The notes under the pieces were generated by a model, which was given only the letters and a program-made list of their open reading frames with translations, made no database searches and had not been told where the DNA came from. Below are positions 18,344 to 25,910 of a stretch of 64,000 bases of DNA, piece after piece (position 1 is the first letter of the stretch; every line of letters begins with the position of its first letter). The DNA is from Methanoregula boonei 6A8 (lineage in GTDB: Archaea; Halobacteriota; Methanomicrobia; Methanomicrobiales; Methanospirillaceae), in assembly GCF_000017625.1 (NCBI RefSeq), contig NC_009712.1, positions 806,001-870,000 of the forward strand, in the 5' to 3' direction. Made by a program: the position numbers and the translations under genes.

Positions 18344-19591
18344 TTACGAGCTCATTTTCATTAATCTGATGTTTAAAGGCCTTTTTATAATGCCTTTAAA
18401 ATCTTTTGCTGCTACGTATTCGAGCCCTTTCCAGACAAGCCGGTCAAGCAGTTTCTGGTCTACCGTGCGATCCACCACAACACCTGCAGCAGGCTCCTCC
18501 AGTGTCTCGACGGCCTTTTCCACTTCTTCTGATCGGCTCTCCCGGATAACCACCATATCCTGGTTGAGGAACCGGGCCACGTTTTTTCCCTTCACGTCAT
18601 CCATGTGGTCGCGGAGTGTTGTCGGGACCTTGGATGTACCGTCCCGGATCCGCTTCTGGCTGACCGCCTGTTTTCCTGTCGTGTCGCTGTTTCCCCCCTC
18701 GTCATGAGCCGGGGCAGTACGGGCCGGGCGGCCGCCGAGGTCCCCGGGCAGCTCTGCGGAATCCTCAAAATACTGGTCCCGCACATACTCGACCGGAACC
18801 TTATTCCTGAGTGTCTTAATGACCTCTTTTTTCGACATGTCCTCTACGCTTTTTCCGCGGGGAGAAAATGCCACAAAATCGATATCTGCTACCTGCAGCA
18901 GTTCCCGGAGGATCAGCTCGCCGCCCCGGTCGCCGTCAAAGAACGCGGTAGTGGTCTTCTTTTCCGTCAGCTCCACGATGGATTTGGGGATGTTGGTCCC
19001 TTCCACGGCAACGGTGTTCTTGATGCCGTACCGCAGCAGGTTGATCACATCTGCCCGTCCCTCGACAATAATAATTGCGTCCGACTCAAGGACATTGGGG
19101 CCGGCCGGCAGCTTCTCTTCCCCTATCGTTCCGATCTTCTCTACCCGGAGTGTCTGGCGGACATCATCGAGCAGCTCATCGCTGTCGATCGTCCCGTCAT
19201 CGAATCGTTCAACCAGAATCTCTTTTGCCCGTTCAACGATCTTTTTTCTCTTGCTGACCCTGATGTCCTCGACCATCTTTACCGAGACATGGGCCACGCA
19301 GGGGCCCACGCGGTCTATGGTCTCAAGCGATGCGGCAAGGATGGCCGTTTCTGCCCGGTCAAGGGAAGTGGAGATCAGGATCTCCCCGCTGGTTTCGCCT
19401 TTCTTGCTTGCTATCTGGACATCGATCCTGCCGACCCGCCCGGTTCTCTGGAGATCCCGCAGGTCAAGGTCTTCGCCGAGTAACCCTTCAGTCTGCCCGA
19501 AAATGGCACCGACTACGTCAGGTTTCTCGACCACCCCCTCTGCAGTGAGGCTGATGTGAATAAGGTACTTGGTAGTATCCGGTGAATACAC
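18344..19591 (-). CDS. dnaG: DnaG-type primase, archaeal
   Basis: Toprim-domain protein of the archaeal DnaG family, associated with RNA priming and the archaeal exosome. The N-terminal ~160 residues ([39 protein letters not shown]) are the archaeal-specific part. The Toprim core has [26 protein letters not shown] with the catalytic Glu, and [15 protein letters not shown] with the DxD-like metal site. The C-terminal [21 protein letters not shown] is the usual end. Length 415. A TATA-like AGTATATATAATTT on this strand lies near 19645-19660. Confidence 0.94.
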   Translation of the reverse strand: MYSPDTTKYLIHISLTAEGVVEKPDVVGAIFGQTEGLLGEDLDLRDLQRTGRVGRIDVQIASKKGETSGEILISTSLDRAETAILAASLETIDRVGPCVAHVSVKMVEDIRVSKRKKIVERAKEILVERFDDGTIDSDELLDDVRQTLRVEKIGTIGEEKLPAGPNVLESDAIIIVEGRADVINLLRYGIKNTVAVEGTNIPKSIVELTEKKTTTAFFDGDRGGELILRELLQVADIDFVAFSPRGKSVEDMSKKEVIKTLRNKVPVEYVRDQYFEDSAELPGDLGGRPARTAPAHDEGGNSDTTGKQAVSQKRIRDGTSKVPTTLRDHMDDVKGKNVARFLNQDMVVIRESRSEEVEKAVETLEEPAAGVVVDRTVDQKLLDRLVWKGLEYVAAKDFKGIIKRPLNIRLMKMSS

Positions 19592-19773
19592 GTAAACGCA
19601 CCCCCATGTATCATGCGATGGATGAAATGCCTGATCATAGGTATAAATTATATATACTGTGTTGAATTACTTAAAGTGTAGGTTCAGGGATACCTTTTTA
19701 TCTGTATCGCCCGGGTGGCGGCAGCAGGGTATTATCCCGGTCTTTTCAGCAGGAAACCCGTGGCTCTTATCTG

Positions 19774-20088
19774 CTAATCTTTTGAAAAGAGGAGCCCGGA
19801 CAACCGTTCTTTTGTGATGCCGGCAATCCTCACCTTCTTCTGGGACGAGGTAAGTCCGGCAACAATAGTGACCGAAGCAGCAGGTACACCGGTACCTGCA
19901 CTGATAATTCCGATAACCGCTTTATTTGCCTTACCGTTTACCGCAGGCGCGGCAACCCGGCAGCCGATAGCCTTGCGCCATTCATTGTAGCCTGCAGGAA
20001 AGAGATCTGATTTTGCACCGGCGGTGACTTCGATACTGACAAGAACACCATCGCGATCTTCAAGGACTGCATCCGCGATCGTGGACAT
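19774..20088 (-). CDS. DUF167 (YggU/UPF0235) family protein
   Basis: About 105 residues with the DUF167 pattern: VSIEVTAGAKSDLFPAGYNEWRKAIGCRVAAPAVNGKANKAVI followed by the strand VTIVAGLTSSQKKVRI. The family is a small alpha/beta fold of unknown function. The frame opens at 20127, but the ATG at 20088 (MSTIADAVLE) has GAGG 7 nt upstream and fits the family start. It follows dihydroorotase on the same strand after 300 nt, so it is not clearly in its operon. Confidence 0.85.
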   Translation of the reverse strand: MSTIADAVLEDRDGVLVSIEVTAGAKSDLFPAGYNEWRKAIGCRVAAPAVNGKANKAVIGIISAGTGVPAASVTIVAGLTSSQKKVRIAGITKERLSGLLFSKD

Positions 20089-20390
20089 TTTTGCCTCGGG
20101 AAAGGAAGTGTCGCCCGGCGTAAACACACGCGGATCACCAGTGGCTGTTACCGTTCTTCACCGGTGGAAATAACCCTTGCGCCGGGCGATGCCTGTCGCG
20201 CACCCGGGTTGTCCCATGGATCACATCCAGGCACTTGCCAATCGATCACCCGGGGACCTATGGGTGCGCTGTGTCGGCACCCTGTTTCATCTGTTGCACA
20301 GGGTATTTAGCATTTCTGCGAGCCCGATCGGGGATTTGTCTCCCTTTCACCTCTTCCTGCTCCCCAAAATCCTCCGTTTTACTCGTCTCA
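20089..20390. other. Gap with no gene seen
   Basis: Between the DUF167 start and the pyrC stop there are only frames that lack recognisable protein or a ribosome site. No tRNA, strong hairpin or repeat from the other loci was seen by eye. Confidence 0.4.
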
Positions 20391-21656
20391 TCACGGTGAC
20401 GGGAGATACCCTTTGCCGGGATACCAGGCCGGATGTGTGTCGAAAAACTCCCCGTCACAAAATGCGATCTCCCCGCCAAGTATCACTGTCCGGGGAAAGA
20501 TGGCCGGCAGCCCTTCAAACGGTGTCCATCCGCACCTGCTGTGCAGGAATTCCGGCTCTACGGTACTGGAAGACCGGGGATACAGGGCAAAATCCGCACG
20601 GTCGCCCGGGGAAAAACCGGCCGGGGGAATACCGATAAGCGCTGCGGGTGCTGTTGAAGTCTTTCGGATTACATCCGCAAGGGAGATCTGTTTATCCAGC
20701 ACCTTTGCCATGAGCAGGGGAACGAGCGTCCCAACACCCGGAACTCCTGAGGGCGCATCCGGGAAGGGGAGTGCCTTTTCTGCTGCGGTGTGAGGTGCAT
20801 GATCGGATGCGATCACATCGATGCGATCCCATCTCTCCCAGAGGCTCTTCCTCTCGCGTTCAGTTCTCACGGGAGGATTTACCTTGAACCGGCAGTCTGC
20901 ATCACCGGTCATCTCCCGGGAGAGGAAGAGGTGGTGGGGAGTAACCTCCACGGATCCCTGTGCGGCATCTATCGATCCTGCCGTGCTCATGTGGCAGAAA
21001 TGGAGCCGGCACCCGCAGGTGTTGCATTCCCGGACTGCGATCACGGCTTCTTTTTCCTGCACTCCAGAGCGCAGGGCATCGTGGGCGGCAAGACCCGTAT
21101 CTTCACCGGGAGTGATCCCTTCTGCATGGACCGTGGCAAGACCCCCCAAAGCCTGGATGCGATTAAGCGCGCGGGAGAACACGGCTTTATCCACGGCTTC
21201 ACCGTAACTTGACGGGGCAAAGAAGATCTCCCCAAATGCCATGGCCCCGGCCATCCACATTGCTTCTATCGGAGTGCCCGGCGTAATCCCGCTGTTGACG
21301 GCAAAGCTGCAGGATGAATGTGCCTGAGCATCACGGACCCGGTTAAGAAATAATTCCGGCGATGTAAGGGGCGGGATCGTGTTTGGCTGGTCCACAACGA
21401 CCGTTACTCCGCCGGCAAGCGCGCTCCTGCTCCCGGTCTCCCAGTCCTCTTTTGCCGACTGGCTCCCTCCCCGCATGTGGACGTGGATATCCACGGCAGC
21501 CGGCAGGACAAAAAGGCTGGTGCAGTCAATTTTCTTATCTCCTGCCGCCACTCCGGCGCCGGCGTGGACGACCCGGCCGTTGCGAATCGTGATATCTGTC
21601 CTGCGCCCATCGGGAAGCTGGACATTGACAAGGACAAGACCGGGAGCGCTCTCCAT
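20391..21656 (-). CDS. pyrC: Dihydroorotase
   Basis: Metal-dependent amidohydrolase that closes carbamoyl-aspartate to dihydroorotate. Visible: LFVLPAAVDIHVHMRGG (HxH metal site), DQPNTIPPLTSPELF, the His region LHFCHMSTAGSIDAAQ, VEVTPHHLFL and ASDHAPHTAAEKA with the catalytic Asp, then PSGVPGVGTLVPLLM. The lysine that is usually carbamylated is not obvious at the standard place, as is common in type I enzymes of diverse archaea. Length 421. It lies ~12 kb from carAB and 6 kb from pyrE, in the same pyrimidine/arginine-rich segment. Confidence 0.92.
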   Translation of the reverse strand: MESAPGLVLVNVQLPDGRRTDITIRNGRVVHAGAGVAAGDKKIDCTSLFVLPAAVDIHVHMRGGSQSAKEDWETGSRSALAGGVTVVVDQPNTIPPLTSPELFLNRVRDAQAHSSCSFAVNSGITPGTPIEAMWMAGAMAFGEIFFAPSSYGEAVDKAVFSRALNRIQALGGLATVHAEGITPGEDTGLAAHDALRSGVQEKEAVIAVRECNTCGCRLHFCHMSTAGSIDAAQGSVEVTPHHLFLSREMTGDADCRFKVNPPVRTERERKSLWERWDRIDVIASDHAPHTAAEKALPFPDAPSGVPGVGTLVPLLMAKVLDKQISLADVIRKTSTAPAALIGIPPAGFSPGDRADFALYPRSSSTVEPEFLHSRCGWTPFEGLPAIFPRTVILGGEIAFCDGEFFDTHPAWYPGKGYLPSP

Positions 21657-21838
21657 GCAATACGATCGGTACCGGAATCATATAGTAATGCTGTTTTGCA
21701 AAAAGCCGGTGCAGGACTTTTCAGGAATCAATCCAATCCTTTTTCAACTGTGTCCCGGAATAAAGATCTAGTGGCCGGAACCGGGGAGAAAAAAATCCCC
21801 GAATCCTCTGCAAGAGGTCCGGCGCTATGGGGGAGTTT

Positions 21839-22579
21839 ATGGATAAGGTAATCAAAGTCGCGCTCGGGCTCTTTATTGTTATTCTGGTCGTGTTTGTTTC
21901 TATTGTCTCGTACATGATCTATGTGGATACGATGTACCGGGATTCTCTTTCCAGCAATTACGAGTACTCCTGCACCATCTCGACTGAGGGCGTCCTGTCC
22001 AATGTCACGCTTTTCCTGCCGGTTCCCGCGGACATTCAGGGAAATTCGCCGGTGATTGCACAGATCAGCAGCCAGGATATCTCCGGGGTTCCTGCGAACT
22101 GGAACCTGACGCTCTTTGATACCGGCAAGGGAACGCTCCTGCAGGTGGCAGCGCCGGTGATCGGGCAATCCCCGGCTAACGGGAATGCGCAGCCAGTTAC
22201 GGTATCCCTTACGGTGAATGTGTCATCACCGGCTCTTATTGATACTGCATCGCCGGTTGCACATGCTGCGGTGTTCCGCCCGGTCCAGAATATCCAGACG
22301 GTTTCCTGTCCTGCCGATGCAGCAGCGTTCGCCGGTAATTTGTCCTGTTACCAGTACCAGACAAGTATCTACGCGGATTATACGGCCGCACCAACGGCAT
22401 CGCTTGCCATCAGTGCAGGTGTCACCGGGACAAATTCCTGGAAGATCTTCTCGCCGGCCTCAAACGGGTACCGGAATACGATTAGCGTGCCAACCCTGCA
22501 CGGGGAGAATCACGGGTGGGTGAACGCAGTTGGCGGAATAGTGGCGGGCATCGGGTCGTACGATGTCCCCTCAATCTGA
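21839..22579 (+). CDS. Membrane-anchored extracellular protein of unknown function
   Basis: One N-terminal membrane helix (residues ~5-30, KVIKVALGLFIVILVVFVSI) followed by ~215 residues predicted outside, rich in Ser/Thr/Val strands with several N-glycosylation sequons (SNVT, WNLT, VNVS, GNLS). I do not recognise a domain. Two cysteines (VSCPAD, LSCYQY) near residues 160-175 could form a disulfide. I use the ATG at 21839, which has GGGGGAG 5 nt upstream, over the ATG at 21827. It begins a rightward pair with ywbE-like 22613 after 33 nt. Confidence 0.75.
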   Translation: MDKVIKVALGLFIVILVVFVSIVSYMIYVDTMYRDSLSSNYEYSCTISTEGVLSNVTLFLPVPADIQGNSPVIAQISSQDISGVPANWNLTLFDTGKGTLLQVAAPVIGQSPANGNAQPVTVSLTVNVSSPALIDTASPVAHAAVFRPVQNIQTVSCPADAAAFAGNLSCYQYQTSIYADYTAAPTASLAISAGVTGTNSWKIFSPASNGYRNTISVPTLHGENHGWVNAVGGIVAGIGSYDVPSI

Positions 22580-22612
22580 TCCTTTTTTTCTCACACTCAG
22601 GAACTGATTCCC

Positions 22613-22858
22613 ATGGATAAACGATCCGATACCCGGGCAAACGGAACGCGCCGTGACGCCATCCGTCCCGGCTGCATAGTGGATATCGTTCTCAAGGAGG
22701 ACCAGCGGAGCGGAAAAGTGACCCGGGGCATAGTCCAGGATCTCCTGACCAACTCCGCGACGCACCCGCACGGCATCAAGGTTCGGCTCCGGGACGGGCG
22801 AGTCGGGCGGGTAGCCTGTGTCATCGGGACTGAAGAGTCCTCCGGCACCGGGCACTGA
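22613..22858 (+). CDS. YwbE family protein
   Basis: An 81-residue protein with the YwbE pattern: IRPGCIVDIVLKEDQRSGKVTRGIVQDLLTNSATHPHGIKVRL followed by DGRVGRVACVI. The family is a small, basic, KOW/SH3-like protein of unknown role found in bacteria and methanogens. The ATG has GGAACTGATTCCC upstream, with no clear ribosome site. Its distal position to the membrane protein suggests a shared transcript but not a shared function. Confidence 0.85.
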   Translation: MDKRSDTRANGTRRDAIRPGCIVDIVLKEDQRSGKVTRGIVQDLLTNSATHPHGIKVRLRDGRVGRVACVIGTEESSGTGH

Positions 22859-22903
22859 TCGACGCCGCAGGGGCCGGCCGCAACCGTTAAAAAAAGATTC
22901 TCC

Positions 22904-23158
22904 TTATTTCCAGTCCCGTGAGACGATAGTACTGCCCTCTTCTTTTTTGCGCTCAATCTCCGCTTTGAGGGAGGCAAGCATCTCCGGGCTTACCAGGCTC
23001 CCGCTCATGATATAGAGGGAGCGCTTCTTTGTCTCCGGGTCGGTCTCGTACGTCACGATGAAATCCTCGTGATTGGCCAGAGCCGCAAGGAGCATCTCTG
23101 GCAGGGTATCTACCAGGGTCTTCTTTGTCCGTACCCGATGCTTTTTGATCAATGTCAT
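22904..23158 (-). CDS. Small hypothetical protein
   Basis: An 84-residue charged protein, starting MTLIKKHRVRTKKTLVDTLPEMLL and ending with a helical LASLKAEIERKKEEGSTIVSRDWK. No family recognised. Coding potential is supported by normal codon use and an ATG with an orderly helix-strand-helix pattern (FIVTYETDPETKKRSLYIMSG). It is convergent with the YwbE gene and separated by only 45 nt. Real gene likely, function unknown. Confidence 0.6.
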   Translation of the reverse strand: MTLIKKHRVRTKKTLVDTLPEMLLAALANHEDFIVTYETDPETKKRSLYIMSGSLVSPEMLASLKAEIERKKEEGSTIVSRDWK

Positions 23159-23510
23159 GCCGGTGTATTTTCCCTCTGATCCAATAAGGACTCTCCGGTT
23201 TTCTCTCCGGGTGGGAATGGCCGGATGCGAAATGCGCTTTGAGGGAGCCTGGCCCCCTCGGTCGGGCAGAGTCTTTTTTTTCCGGAAGCTTCGGAGATCG
23301 TGATGCGATCTTTTTTTTAGAAAACCTCATCTGCCGGGTTGATGAATTGAAGAGATTGGATCCCGCCTTCAGGGTGCTGGGATGGCATGCATCACGCGGG
23401 TAAAAAAAATTCAGGGTGTCTTTTGCACGCCATATATTTTGCATTGCTGCTTTTTCTATAGCAAAGATATTTTGGGGCTTCCGGGATCATCGTTCCACCG
23501 CATACCTCAT
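23159..23510. other. Intergenic region with hairpin-T-run signals
   Basis: No gene seen. At 23265-23330 there are two T-runs of eight, the second directly after the perfect stem AGATCG/CGATCT (about 23298-23314), which would work as a terminator. The block CTTTTTTTTCCGGAAGCTT resembles one unit of the T-rich arrays at 526 and 56793, so this may be a decayed third instance. A TATA-like CCATATATTTTGC lies near 23430. Confidence 0.4.
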
Positions 23511-23511
23511 T

Positions 23512-23533
23512 ACCCGGTAAAGATATACCGGTA
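23512..23533. promoter_or_regulatory. Inverted repeat overlapping the hicB promoter
   Basis: CCGGTA (23514-23519) and TACCGG (23526-23531) form a perfect 6-bp inverted repeat around AGATA, which itself is part of the TATA-like AAGATATACC. It ends 19 nt before the hicB ATG. Toxin-antitoxin units are commonly autoregulated at such sites, so this is a candidate operator; the regulator is not identified. Confidence 0.45.
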
Positions 23534-23549
23534 TTTGGAGAGATGGTGT

Positions 23550-23828
23550 ATGCGGGATCTCATCACTACTGCTGAAATCTGGAAGGAAGGCAGCATGTAC
23601 ACATCCTACTGCCCGGAACTTGATATTGCCAGTTGCGGTCACACTCAGGAAGAGGCGCGTAAGAACTTACGGGAAGTCATCGCCATCCAGCTGGAAGAAA
23701 CGGAAAAACTGGGAACTCTCGATGATCTCCTCAATGAATCCGGGTATACCCGGGAGGGGAATGTCATAAAGACCGGCAAAAAAATTGTTTGCTTTGAAGA
23801 GATCAGGATCCCGGTTTCAATACAGTAA
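23550..23828 (+). CDS. hicB: HicB-like antitoxin (short form)
   Basis: Partner of the HicA toxin. Residues ~15-50 carry the HicB partial RNase-H-like core: MYTSYCPELDIASCGHTQEEARKNLREVI. Most HicB antitoxins add a C-terminal DNA-binding domain; here only ~40 residues follow the core and show no helix-turn-helix or ribbon-helix-helix pattern, so DNA binding is doubtful. The ATG at 23550 follows GGAG at 23537-23540. The gene precedes hicA by 78 nt, an antitoxin-first order. Confidence 0.82.
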   Translation: MRDLITTAEIWKEGSMYTSYCPELDIASCGHTQEEARKNLREVIAIQLEETEKLGTLDDLLNESGYTREGNVIKTGKKIVCFEEIRIPVSIQ

Positions 23829-23906
23829 TATGAAAAACCGCTCAAAAGTACGAGAGCATCTGCTTTCGATCTCTTTTCTAAAACAACCTGTCTTGGGTGA
23901 TGCCCG

Positions 23907-24134
23907 GTGAAAAAAATTTCCCCCACGGATTGGAAGACGCAGGTGAGGATATTTGAAAAAGCGGGATGTACATTCATCCGCCAGAGTGGCGATCATCTTA
24001 TCTTCCATCACCCTTCTGCAAAACGGGCTGTCGTGATTCCCCGGTATGATGAAGTCCCGGTTACAATCATCCTCAACAATATGAAAACTATTGGCATGAC
24101 GCGGGAAGATTACCTGCGACAGATCCACGAATAA
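23907..24134 (+). CDS. hicA: HicA-like mRNA interferase toxin
   Basis: A 75-residue dsRBD-fold toxin of the HicA/YcfA family: WKTQVRIFEKAGCTFIRQSGDHLIFHHP has the conserved G-x-H catalytic region, then AVVIPRYDEVPVTIILNNMKTIGMTREDYL is the usual C-terminal half. HicA proteins cleave mRNA in the cytoplasm unless bound by HicB. The start is a GTG at 23907. The toxin appears intact. Copy B of the dispersed repeat begins 40 nt after its stop. Confidence 0.85.
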   Translation: MKKISPTDWKTQVRIFEKAGCTFIRQSGDHLIFHHPSAKRAVVIPRYDEVPVTIILNNMKTIGMTREDYLRQIHE

Positions 24135-24173
24135 CCGGAACCTGATCCGGTACCGGTTCTTCCTCATCCCGCC

Positions 24174-24500
24174 CCCAAAATACTCCCATAAAACGCTTCT
24201 TTTCGGTTCTCGTGGAAATAAGGGCAGTAAATCGGCTTATTTGGCAAAATACGCCAAAATTGAGCCCCATATAATGCCCATAATCGGCCTGTAATGGCCT
24301 TTTTTCGGCACTTTTTTCCCGGAAAGGGACAAATGCCCGTTTGAGGTGAGATCAGGGCAGGAAAGGGCCTTTATGAGGTTCATTAAAATCGTCAGATTGC
24401 AAAAATACGGCTTATTTGGGCTTGGATTAAAACGGAGCCCAAATTGGGCTCCGATGGTACCCCAAAAAAGGGTCATCCGGGCTCAATTTGGGGCCGGATG
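24174..24500 (+). repeat. Dispersed ~340-bp non-coding element, copy B
   Basis: Aligned by eye with 96-440 and 53781-54112. It keeps CCCCATATAATGCCC, GGCCTTTTTTCGGC, GAGATCAGGGCAGGAAAGG, TTTATGAGGTTCATTAAAAT, and the hairpin GGAGCCC/GGGCTCC near 24431-24452. In copy C the same stem is kept although the loop differs (AAATT here, GATAC there), which suggests selection for structure. The element lies between the hicA stop and the MNT gene. Confidence 0.85.
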
Positions 24501-24630
24501 GGATGAGGTCCGCAGGGAGCACGCGGGGAGGAGAGGAGTGCTCAAAAGGGTGCAAAAACCCGGGTCAGGGTACTAGGAATTAATATCCTCTTTTGCTAAT
24601 CTATTCTGTGAGAGCAACGAGGCGGCCGGC
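24501..24630. other. Leader region of the MNT/HEPN fragment
   Basis: Follows the repeat directly. TTAATATCCTCTTTTGC near 24579-24595 is the only TATA-like sequence. No gene seen. Confidence 0.3.
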
Positions 24631-24921
24631 ATGGACATCTACGAGCTTATCGCACAAAAAAGACCGGACATTCTTGCACTCGCAGATCGGTTTGCCATAA
24701 AAAACATCCGGATCTTCGGCTCGGTTGCCCGCAAGGAAGCAACAGAAAAAAGCGATATCGATTTTTTAGTGGAGTTTCCTCCGGGCACATCGCTCATCAC
24801 CCATGCTGCATTCCAGCAGGAACTCTCGGAACTGCTCGGGCGAAGTGTTGATGTTGCATCGGCAAACGGGATCAACGAACATTTCCGCAGGATCGTGCTA
24901 CAGGAAGCCGTGCCGCTATGA
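24631..24921 (+). CDS. MNT-type minimal nucleotidyltransferase (HEPN/MNT system)
   Basis: A 96-residue protein with the pol-beta nucleotidyltransferase motif IRIFGSVARKEATEKSDIDFLVEF, that is GS followed by DxD (residues ~30-50). In HEPN/MNT modules this protein AMPylates and silences the HEPN RNase toxin. Its TGA overlaps the ATG of the following HEPN fragment by 4 nt, the standard arrangement. It looks intact, whereas its partner is broken. Confidence 0.88.
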   Translation: MDIYELIAQKRPDILALADRFAIKNIRIFGSVARKEATEKSDIDFLVEFPPGTSLITHAAFQQELSELLGRSVDVASANGINEHFRRIVLQEAVPL

Positions 24922-24992
24922 GAACTGATCGTGATCGTCTCCGCGATATTCTTGAAGCAGTCAGTAAGATCGAAAGGAAACTTCCGGACTAA
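24918..24992 (+). pseudogene. Truncated HEPN partner of the MNT gene
   Basis: The ATG overlaps the MNT stop (ATGA). The 24 codons read MRTDRDRLRDILEAVSKIER and a few more residues, which is the conserved beginning of HEPN (DUF86) proteins, then a TAA. A full HEPN protein has about 110 residues and a catalytic R-x4-6-H that is absent here. The GC-rich hairpin repeat starts only 20 nt after the stop, so the rest of the gene was probably lost with arrival of that element (inference). Confidence 0.72.
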
Positions 24993-25011
24993 ACCCTCCC
25001 ATTTTGCATCA

Positions 25012-25093
25012 GTGGGGATATCGTGGGGGCTGTCGCCCCCACACCCCCACGAGCGAGAGAGCCGCCGCCCCCGACGGGGCGCCCCCGCGGCGG
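25012..25093. repeat. GC-rich hairpin repeat, copy 2
   Basis: Almost identical to 740-822, same orientation, with the same two competing stems. High identity in a non-coding element points to recent duplication. Beyond 25093 similarity to the first locus weakens but persists in patches (GCACTTG, GAGGGCCC, TGAGGCG) to about 25150. Confidence 0.8.
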
Positions 25094-25226
25094 CATTGAA
25101 ATAGAATCATCCACCGCACTTGCCCAAGCAGAGGGCCCGATGAGGCGCCCGAGCGACTATGAGCAAAAGCGAGGAGGGGAAGGAATCGCAATAAAATATT
25201 TCTGGGGTTTTGAAAAGAGATTGATG

Positions 25227-25260
25227 CCCGACGCGCAAAACGCCTCGTCGGGTTTTGCGC
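25227..25260. other. Two mutually exclusive perfect stems
   Basis: CCCGACG (25227-25233) can pair with CGTCGGG (25246-25252), or GCGCAAAA (25233-25240) with TTTTGCGC (25253-25260). The strands interleave, and there is no connecting loop long enough for both at once, so this is an either/or switch rather than a pseudoknot. It lies 65 nt before the small membrane gene. Function unknown. Confidence 0.45.
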
Positions 25261-25324
25261 TACGCACTTACCGGGATCCCAGTGCCTCTAAAAATCCATA
25301 AAGTGGGACGTCTCAAATGGGATC

Positions 25325-25534
25325 ATGTCAGAATCTGTAGGAAAAAGGACTCACCAAGAAAGATGGATGGAATTTCTGGCTTGGGTTGTGGCTATTGCAG
25401 CATTTGCTTCAATAACTCTGCAAGTAATCGCTTTAACAGACCCATTACGAATCGTAGAAGGAGTACTCACGGATATATTTCTTCTCGTGGCTGTCAGTAT
25501 TTCGTACATCACCGTTGTTAAAGGAAAGGATTAA
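25325..25534 (+). CDS. Small two-helix membrane protein
   Basis: A 69-residue protein with a charged N-terminus (MSESVGKRTHQERWMEF) and two hydrophobic helices (about residues 15-38 and 43-64), ending VVKGKD. No family recognised. The surrounding context is repeats and a broken toxin-antitoxin pair, so it may be accessory. No strong ribosome site precedes the ATG; coding status is likely but not certain. Confidence 0.5.
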   Translation: MSESVGKRTHQERWMEFLAWVVAIAAFASITLQVIALTDPLRIVEGVLTDIFLLVAVSISYITVVKGKD

Positions 25535-25624
25535 CTTTTTTAGAATCCGCAGTTTCCGGAACCCATAAAAAAGAAAATGCTACCTTAAAAAAAGAAGATT
25601 CTGCAAGTAAAACTTCAGAAAAAG

Positions 25625-25707
25625 TGCGAGGGATGGGAGTCGAACCCATGAATCCCTGCGGAACTGGATCTTAAGTCCAGCCGAGTTGGCCACTTTCGTA
25701 CCCTCGC
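25625..25707 (-). tRNA. tRNA-Leu (UAA anticodon)
   Basis: The minus strand gives GCGAGGG paired with CCCTCGC as acceptor stem, a D-arm with GTGGCCAACTCGGC, anticodon loop ACTTAAGAT with anticodon TAA, a long class-II variable arm and T-arm ATGGGTTCGACTCCCAT. CCA is not encoded, since CTTT follows the discriminator A. A TATA-like AAATACTATAG on this strand lies just upstream. Confidence 0.95.
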
Positions 25708-25910
25708 GCCCTATAGTATTTGCCTGTAGGATAAAAAGAATCGTGGCGTTTGCGGGTCCGGCAAAAAGAGAACCTGCCCTGCCGGGATACATCACATCCG
25801 GAGTCCCCGAGGATATCCTTTGAGCCGGTGGCCGGGTTTACCCGCAGGGGTTGGTGCCAGCGCGAACGCATTATATCATTTGCCGTATCCATACTGTATC
25901 CGGCGAGTGC

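Noticed and set aside
24237-24476. Minus-strand protein frame in the dispersed element, similar in all three copies
   Set aside because: Most differences between copies B and C change first or second codon positions, and copy A has an early stop; conservation is at the nucleic-acid level.
25227-25260. H-type pseudoknot
   Set aside because: The stems interleave correctly, but the connecting loops have zero length, so both cannot form together.
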